A stretch of DNA of 6,964 bases from DATGMB01 sp035293845 (GTDB taxonomy: Bacteria; Acidobacteriota; Terriglobia; Bryobacterales; Bryobacteraceae), in contig DATGMB010000207.1 of assembly GCA_035293845.1 (NCBI GenBank), forward strand, positions 1 to 6,964. The letters are read 5' to 3'. Below the pieces are notes generated by a model. That model saw nothing but the letters and a program-made list of their open reading frames with translations, was not told the origin of the DNA and searched no databases. A program made the translations under genes and the position numbers. Shown piece after piece: positions 1 through 4,182 of this stretch; within the stretch, counting starts at the first letter, position 1, and every line of letters begins with the position of its first letter.

Positions 1-240
1 GGGTGGCTGGAGACGCTGAGCGATGAAGTGCTCGCCGAAGCCGTGCACTACCCCGCCGGCATGCAGCCGCCGGAGAAGACGCGCTTTGAAATGCTGCTGG
101 CGGCGAAGGAGCACGAGATGCACCATCGGGCGCAGTTGATGGTCATCGAGCGCATGCTGGGGATCACGCCGCATCTGACGCGGCAGATGCAGGAGCGCAT
201 GGCGCAGATGGGGATGACGGGGCAGGCGGCGCGGGCGTAA
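1..240 (+). CDS. DinB/YfiT-like family protein, 3' end only
   Basis: The reading frame is open from base 1, so the start lies upstream of the window; 79 codons and a TAA stop are present. The fragment contains HEMHHRAQLMVIERMLGI (fragment residues 38-55). This matches the last helix of the DinB/DUF664 four-helix bundle, where an H-x3-H pair (here H38 and H42) followed by R-x-Q gives two of the three His ligands of a divalent metal. Known members are putative metal-dependent enzymes or thiol-S-transferase relatives, and many have no assigned reaction; the fragment does not allow a substrate to be named. The usual family length is about 150-170 residues, so roughly half is missing. The tail after the motif is Met/Gln-rich (LTRQMQERMAQMGMTG). 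An ATG at 28 is internal to the domain and is not the likely start. The family call is fairly secure; the function is open. Confidence 0.8.
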   Translation, partial: GWLETLSDEVLAEAVHYPAGMQPPEKTRFEMLLAAKEHEMHHRAQLMVIERMLGITPHLTRQMQERMAQMGMTGQAARA

Positions 241-246
241 GTCCGG

Positions 247-263
247 AAGGGGGGCGATCCCTT
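247..263 (+). terminator. Weak hairpin after the DinB-like gene
   Basis: AAGGG (247-251) can pair with CCCTT (259-263) around a seven-base loop, starting seven bases after the TAA stop. There is no T-run behind it, so it is at best a weak or factor-assisted transcription end. It is short enough to arise by chance. Confidence 0.2.
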
Positions 264-288
264 ACCGCCGAGGCGCCGAGACGCCGAG
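264..288 (+). repeat. 25-base intergenic repeat, copy 1
   Basis: Bases 264-288 are identical to 3347-3371. Internally the unit is built on an 8-base period, CCGAGGCG then CCGAGACG then CCGAG, preceded by ACCG. It lies in the gap between the DinB-like gene and the S9 peptidase gene, in the same orientation as copy 2. It codes for nothing recognisable. Being intergenic and present three times in 7 kb (one copy diverged) suggests a dispersed small repeat family of this genome; that wider distribution is an inference. Confidence 0.75.
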
Positions 289-299
289 GCAACCCAGCA

Positions 300-353
300 G
301 GTCCGCGCGAGTGAGAATGGATCTGCCCGATGGGTCCGCGCGGTCCCGCGCGA
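300..353 (+). promoter_or_regulatory. GGTCCGCGCG iterations and inverted repeat upstream of the S9 gene
   Basis: GGTCCGCGCG occurs at 300-309 and 333-342, and a one-base-longer version GGTCCCGCGCGA at 342-353. The last two overlap to form the inverted repeat CGCGCGGTCCCGCGCG (337-352; seven-base arms, two-base gap), directly next to the candidate -10 box at 354-359. The position would suit an operator. In GC-rich DNA such CG runs also occur by chance, so this is a weak call. Confidence 0.3.
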
Positions 354-359
354 TACAAT
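354..359 (+). promoter_or_regulatory. Candidate -10 box for the S9 gene
   Basis: TACAAT (5 of 6 to TATAAT) is the only AT-rich hexamer in the GC-rich gap before the S9 start. No convincing -35 box is visible at 16-18 bases upstream (331-336 reads TGGGTC). If used, transcription would begin at about 366-367, only a few bases before the ATG at 370, giving a leaderless or nearly leaderless mRNA. This agrees with the lack of a good Shine-Dalgarno sequence (only GGGGC at 362-366, three bases from the ATG). Confidence 0.35.
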
Positions 360-369
360 ACGGGGCATT

Positions 370-3267
370 ATGCCGGCAAACCGCAACGTGCTCCGTCTTC
401 CGGCGTGCCTTCTGGCCGCCGCGCTGCTGCTCCTCGCCCAAACGGCCAAGCGGCCGCTCAATCATCACGATTACGACGGCTGGCGCGCCATTGTCGGGCA
501 GAAGCTTTCGGCGGATGGCAACTGGCTCGCGTACGGGGTGTTCCCGCAGGAAGGCGATGGCGAGGTCATCGTTCGCAATCTCGTTACGGGCAAGGAGCAG
601 CGGGAGCCGGCGGGCGAGCGTCCGCAGCCGCCGGCACCCACCGGCGAAGAGGAAACGCCGCCGCAGGCGCGCGGGGCGGTGATCGAGTTTTCGGCGGACA
701 GCCGGACGGTCGTGTTCTCGACGTTCCCGGCGAGGGCTGAGGTCGAGAAAGCCAAGCGAGAGAAGAAGACGGCGGCGCAGATGCCGAAGGACGGCATGAC
801 GATCGTCGACCTGGCTTCGGGCAAGGCCGTGCGGATCGAGCGCGTGAAGCGGTTCGCGATGCCGGAGAAGGCGGCGGGCTGGCTGGCGTACTGGAAGGAA
901 GGGCCGGACGCGCCGGCGGGGCGCGGCGCGGCGAGCGCGGGCGAGGGCGAGGATCAGCAGGGCGGGCGCGGCGGACGCGGCGGCGCGGGAGGAGGACGGC
1001 TGGGGCCGCGGCCGGAATTCGGATCGGAGCTGGTGCTGCGCAGACTCGCGGACGGCACGGAGCGGACGTTTCCGGATGTTGCGGAGTTCTCGCTGACGGA
1101 TGACGGACGTCAACTGGTGTACGCGGTGGCGTCGCACGATGCGGCGAAGAACGGCGTGTTCGCGGTGAACGTGGGGACGGACGGCGCGCCGGCGGCGGTG
1201 CTCGACGGCAAGGGCAAATACCAGAAGCTGACCTGGGACGAGGGCCAGACCGAGATGGTGTTCCTGAGCGATCGCGACGACGCGGGCGCGAAGCTGCCGA
1301 AGCAGAAGCTGTATCTGTGGAAGCGCGCGGGCGCGGCGGTGGAGCTGGCATCGGCGGACGCGGGGCTCAAGCCGGGGTTTGCGATCAGCGAGAAGGGGGC
1401 GCTGGCGATTTCGAAAGACGGGACGCGGGTGACGTTCGGGGTGGCGCGTCCGCAGCCGGAGACGAAGGCCGACGATACGCCGGCGGACGAGAAGGCGGTG
1501 GTGGACCTGTGGTCGTACACCGACGATTACATCCAGCCCATTCAGAAGGTGCGGGCCGCGCGCGACCGCGACCGCACCTTCACGGCGGTCTACCTGATTC
1601 CGGAGAAAAAGACCGTGCAGCTCGGCGACGAATCGATGGAGCAGGTGACGGCGACGGACAATCCGCAGTGGCTGCTCGGCAGCGACGACCGCGCCTACCG
1701 GCGGGCATTCGACTATGACGACCGGTTTGCGGACGCGTATGTGATCGACGCGGGGACCGGGGCGCGCACGCTGGTGGCGAAGAAGCATCGCGGCGCGGTG
1801 ACGGCCTCGCCGGACGGCAAGTATCTGCTGGCGTTCGACGGCAGGAACTGGAGCAGCATCTCGGTCCCGGACGGTAAGGCCGTGAATTTGACGGCGGCGC
1901 TGCCGGTGCGGTTCTACAACGAGGAGGACGATCACCCGAGCACGCCGCCGGCGTACGGATCGGCGGGATGGACGAAAGATGGCGCGGCGGTGCTGCTGTA
2001 CGACCGGAACGACGTCTGGCGCGTGGCGCCGGACGGGTCGGGCGCGCGCAACATCACGGCGGGGTACGGACGGGCGCACGGGCTGCAATTGCGCTATGTG
2101 CGGACGGAGGCCGATCCGCGGGAGCGGTGGATCGATCCGGCAAAACCGTTGCTGCTCGAAGCAACGAACCTGAAGACGTGGGATACGGGATTCTTCCGGG
2201 GGTCGGTCGAAGGCGGCGAACCGCGGCAGTTGACGATGGGGGCGAAGAGCTACAGCGCGCCGGTGAAGGCCAAAGACGCGGACGTGTACCTGCTGACGGA
2301 GCAGACGTTCAACGAATTTCCGGACCTGGTGGTGACGGACGGGACGTTCAAAGAGATGCGCAAGGTGAGCGACGCCAATCCGCAGAAGGCGGGGCTGCTG
2401 TGGGGGACGGCGGAGCTGATTCCCTTCAACAACACGGACGGCGTGCACTTGCAGGCGGCGCTGTACAAGCCGGAGAATTTCGATCCGCACCGGAAATATC
2501 CGATGATGGTGTATCTCTACGAGAGGCTGACGCAGAACGTCCACCATTTCGTGAACCCTGCGCCGGGCACGAGCATCAACATCAGCTTCTATGTCTCGCG
2601 CGGGTATCTGGTGCTGACGCCGGATATCGTGTACACGGTCGGGTATCCGGGGCAGAGCGCGCTGAAATGCGTGCTGCCGGCGGTGCAGGCGGTGGTGGAC
2701 AAGGGATTCGTGGACGAGCACGCGATCGGCATTCAGGGGCATAGCTGGGGCGGCTACCAGATCGCGTACATGGTGACGCAGACGAACCGGTTCCGCGCGG
2801 CGGCGGCGGGAGCGCCGGTGGTGAACATGGTGGCGGCGTACGACGGCATCCGCTGGGGCACGGGGCTGCCGCGGCAGTTCCAGTATGAGCGGACGCAGAG
2901 CCGGATCGGCGGGTCGGTGTGGGAATACCCGACGCGGTTCATCGAGAACTCGCCGATTTTCTGGATGGACAAGGTGCAGACGCCGGTGATGATTCTGCAG
3001 AACGACGGCGACGATGCGGTGCCGTGGTACCAGGGGATCGAGTTCTTCCTGGCGCTGCGGCGGCTCGGAAAGCAGGCGTGGCTGTTCAATTACAACGGGC
3101 AGCCGCACGGGCTGCGGAACCGCGCGGACCAGAAGGATTACACGATCCGGCTGCAACAATATTTCGACCATTTCCTGAAGGGCGCGCCGGCGCCGGAGTG
3201 GCTGGAGAAGGGCGTGCCGTATCTGGAGCGGGAGAAGACGGCGCTGGCGGAGGTGGGCGGGGAGTAG
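370..3267 (+). CDS. Secreted S9-family (prolyl oligopeptidase-like) serine peptidase
   Basis: A 965-residue protein predicted to cleave peptides outside the cytoplasm. Residues 1 to about 23 form a Sec signal peptide: positively charged start, hydrophobic LLAAALLLLA, likely cleavage before Q24. Residues about 45-660 carry the repeated strand pattern of an S9 beta-propeller, for example FSADSRTVVF, SKDGTRVTF and SPDGKYLLAF. Residues about 680-950 form the alpha/beta-hydrolase domain. The nucleophile is S792 in GHSWGGY. The likely acid is D881 in NDGDDAVPW and the likely base is H913 in GQPHG. The spacing (89 and 32 residues) suits S9 enzymes; DPP4 has 78 and 32. The stretches VGYPGQSA, RIGGSVWEYP and VPWYQGIEFF mark an S9 subgroup also common in Bacteroidota. 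Residues about 184-210 are a Gly/Arg-rich low-complexity insert, probably a surface loop. The ATG at 370 is chosen because it gives the signal peptide. The gene is monocistronic or nearly so: 129 bases separate it from the gene before, and the next gene is convergent. Exact peptide specificity cannot be read from the sequence. Confidence 0.93.
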   Translation: MPANRNVLRLPACLLAAALLLLAQTAKRPLNHHDYDGWRAIVGQKLSADGNWLAYGVFPQEGDGEVIVRNLVTGKEQREPAGERPQPPAPTGEEETPPQARGAVIEFSADSRTVVFSTFPARAEVEKAKREKKTAAQMPKDGMTIVDLASGKAVRIERVKRFAMPEKAAGWLAYWKEGPDAPAGRGAASAGEGEDQQGGRGGRGGAGGGRLGPRPEFGSELVLRRLADGTERTFPDVAEFSLTDDGRQLVYAVASHDAAKNGVFAVNVGTDGAPAAVLDGKGKYQKLTWDEGQTEMVFLSDRDDAGAKLPKQKLYLWKRAGAAVELASADAGLKPGFAISEKGALAISKDGTRVTFGVARPQPETKADDTPADEKAVVDLWSYTDDYIQPIQKVRAARDRDRTFTAVYLIPEKKTVQLGDESMEQVTATDNPQWLLGSDDRAYRRAFDYDDRFADAYVIDAGTGARTLVAKKHRGAVTASPDGKYLLAFDGRNWSSISVPDGKAVNLTAALPVRFYNEEDDHPSTPPAYGSAGWTKDGAAVLLYDRNDVWRVAPDGSGARNITAGYGRAHGLQLRYVRTEADPRERWIDPAKPLLLEATNLKTWDTGFFRGSVEGGEPRQLTMGAKSYSAPVKAKDADVYLLTEQTFNEFPDLVVTDGTFKEMRKVSDANPQKAGLLWGTAELIPFNNTDGVHLQAALYKPENFDPHRKYPMMVYLYERLTQNVHHFVNPAPGTSINISFYVSRGYLVLTPDIVYTVGYPGQSALKCVLPAVQAVVDKGFVDEHAIGIQGHSWGGYQIAYMVTQTNRFRAAAAGAPVVNMVAAYDGIRWGTGLPRQFQYERTQSRIGGSVWEYPTRFIENSPIFWMDKVQTPVMILQNDGDDAVPWYQGIEFFLALRRLGKQAWLFNYNGQPHGLRNRADQKDYTIRLQQYFDHFLKGAPAPEWLEKGVPYLEREKTALAEVGGE

Positions 3268-3288
3268 GGGGAGTTTGCGGATTCCCCT
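3267..3288 (+). terminator. Weak hairpin at the S9 gene stop
   Basis: GGGGA (3268-3272) pairs with TCCCC (3283-3287). G-T wobbles extend it at both ends (3267 with 3288, 3273 with 3282), leaving an eight-base loop. It overlaps the last base of the TAG stop and is followed only by TC, not a T-run. It could slow polymerase but is not a typical intrinsic terminator. Confidence 0.25.
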
Positions 3289-3290
3289 TC

Positions 3291-3328
3291 ACCGCGAAGA
3301 CGCTGAGGGCACCGAGGAAACGCGGAGA
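3291..3328 (+). repeat. Diverged copy of the CCGAG-type intergenic repeat
   Basis: This stretch begins ACCGCGAAGACGCTGAGGGC and continues with ACCGAGGAAACGCGGAGA. Its first 30 bases align with copy 2 (from 3347) with one single-base indel and several substitutions, keeping the ACCGC start, the spaced GAG triplets and an A-run at the end. It is in the same orientation and lies 18 bases upstream of copy 2, so the convergent gap holds two related units in tandem. Confidence 0.5.
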
Positions 3329-3346
3329 GCTGCGAACGGCTAATTA

Positions 3347-3371
3347 ACCGCCGAGGCGCCGAGACGCCGAG
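3347..3371 (+). repeat. 25-base intergenic repeat, copy 2
   Basis: Identical over 25 bases to 264-288 and in direct orientation. It starts just after the AT-rich TAATTAA at 3341-3347 and ends 13 bases before the stop codon of the minus-strand gene. Copies 1 and 2 bracket the S9 peptidase gene about 3.08 kb apart. No inverted ends, target-site duplication or transposase accompany them. Confidence 0.75.
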
Positions 3372-3384
3372 AAAACTCCAGTGG

Positions 3385-4014
3385 TCACCATTTCTTGGGG
3401 AAGAGGTGGTGTTTTTTTAGCGATTCTTTGAAGTCGGGCCAGAACTCGGGGTAGAGGTTGATCAGGCCTCCGGAGACCAGGCTGACGGCATAGCGGATTT
3501 CGAGGTCGGGGCTGGTGCGGCTGGAGGACGGATAGTAGAGGGTCGAGACACCCATGCTGAGCGCGGTTCCGGTGAAATTGGCCAGGTTGGGGGTGAGGTG
3601 GCCGGAATCGGTGCGGGTGATGAAGGCGCGGCCGATGGCATAGCGGGCGCGCCGCCATACGCCGCCATACGACGTGCCGCGGCGGACGTAGCGGGTCTGC
3701 TCGCGGAACACCGAGGCCATGGCGAAATCCACGAAGAAATTCTGGGTGACGACGTCGGTGGTGCAGGCGCCGAAGCGCTTGGCGAAGGCGCCGGCTCCGG
3801 TGCCGTAAGACGGGACGGAGTTGGTGGCCTGGGACCAGCTTGCGTTGAAGAGGCCGGCGACGGGGGTCTTGATGTCGAAGGTTTCCTGCGTGAAAAAGCG
3901 CCATTTCGCGGCGGTGGTGAGGTCGGGGGGCGGGTAGGCGGCTGGGGTGGATTGGGCGCGGCCGGGGACCGAGTGTGCGAGGACGATCAGGAGGACGGCC
4001 GCGCGCGGGGACAT
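3385..4014 (-). CDS. Exported protein of an uncharacterised, acidobacteria-associated family
   Basis: A 209-residue protein with a Sec signal peptide at residues 1-20 (hydrophobic AAVLLIVLA, cleavage expected after GRA, before Q21). The mature part has FAKRFGA (77-83), FREQTRYVRRG (103-113), ITRTDSGH (132-139), LYYP (159-162) and EFWPDF (190-195). From memory these are the fixed points of a small exported family frequent in Acidobacteriota, where copies read FGKRFGA, DPRYFRKG and TRTDSGH; no function is known to me. Alternating small and aromatic residues and the secreted N-terminus would fit a periplasmic or outer-membrane-associated protein, but that is an inference. No catalytic motif, cofactor site or lipobox is visible. 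The ATG at 4014 is chosen because the signal peptide starts there; no Shine-Dalgarno sequence precedes it (CACCCTTCCGGGCG). It converges with the S9 gene and diverges from the NHL gene 168 bases away. The call is firm as a gene, weak on role. Confidence 0.85.
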   Translation of the reverse strand: MSPRAAVLLIVLAHSVPGRAQSTPAAYPPPDLTTAAKWRFFTQETFDIKTPVAGLFNASWSQATNSVPSYGTGAGAFAKRFGACTTDVVTQNFFVDFAMASVFREQTRYVRRGTSYGGVWRRARYAIGRAFITRTDSGHLTPNLANFTGTALSMGVSTLYYPSSSRTSPDLEIRYAVSLVSGGLINLYPEFWPDFKESLKKHHLFPKKW

Positions 4015-4111
4015 CGCCCGGAAGGGTGCAATTGAGGGCGCAGTGTGCGGGGGCGGGCTCGAGCGCCCGGCGGCGTTACATCGCTCTCTATGTCCCGGGG
4101 GTCGAGATATG

Positions 4112-4140
4112 TTGACTGGAAACCAGAGGCGTGGCAGAAT
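4112..4140 (+). promoter_or_regulatory. Sigma-70-type promoter for the NHL-repeat gene
   Basis: TTGACT (4112-4117, 5 of 6 to TTGACA) is followed by a 17-base spacer and CAGAAT (4135-4140, 4 of 6 to TATAAT). A TG at 4132-4133 is placed as in an extended -10 element, which can compensate for a weak -10. Transcription would start near 4147, giving a leader of about 35 bases. No matching divergent promoter for the minus-strand gene stands out in the same 168-base gap. Confidence 0.55.
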
Positions 4141-4173
4141 CCGAAGGTACTATCTCACACAACTCGTGACACC

Positions 4174-4178
4174 TGGAG
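4174..4178 (+). promoter_or_regulatory. Ribosome binding site deciding the NHL gene start
   Basis: TGGAG ends four bases before the ATG at 4183. The frame is open further upstream, with an earlier ATG at 4045. Only the 4183 start has a Shine-Dalgarno sequence and puts a signal peptide at the N-terminus. The 4045 start also lies upstream of the candidate promoter at 4112-4140. Confidence 0.6.
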
Positions 4179-4182
4179 CACA

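Noticed and set aside
262..3171. 969-residue open frame on the minus strand across the S9 gene
   Set aside because: It is an antisense shadow of a GC-rich gene: Arg/His/Pro-rich, no domain or motif, and its codon pattern mirrors the plus-strand gene, which has a signal peptide and an intact triad.
264..3371. The flanking repeats as ends of a transposable unit or a CRISPR array
   Set aside because: There is no transposase, no inverted ends, no target duplication, and no regular spacers; copies are two exact and one diverged.
3598..4035. 145-residue plus-strand open frame opposite the minus-strand gene
   Set aside because: Gly/Ala-rich antisense translation with no motif; the minus strand carries a signal peptide and family motifs.
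4045..4182. N-terminal extension of the NHL protein from the ATG at 4045
   Set aside because: It would put 46 non-hydrophobic residues before the signal peptide, has no ribosome site, and begins upstream of the likely promoter.
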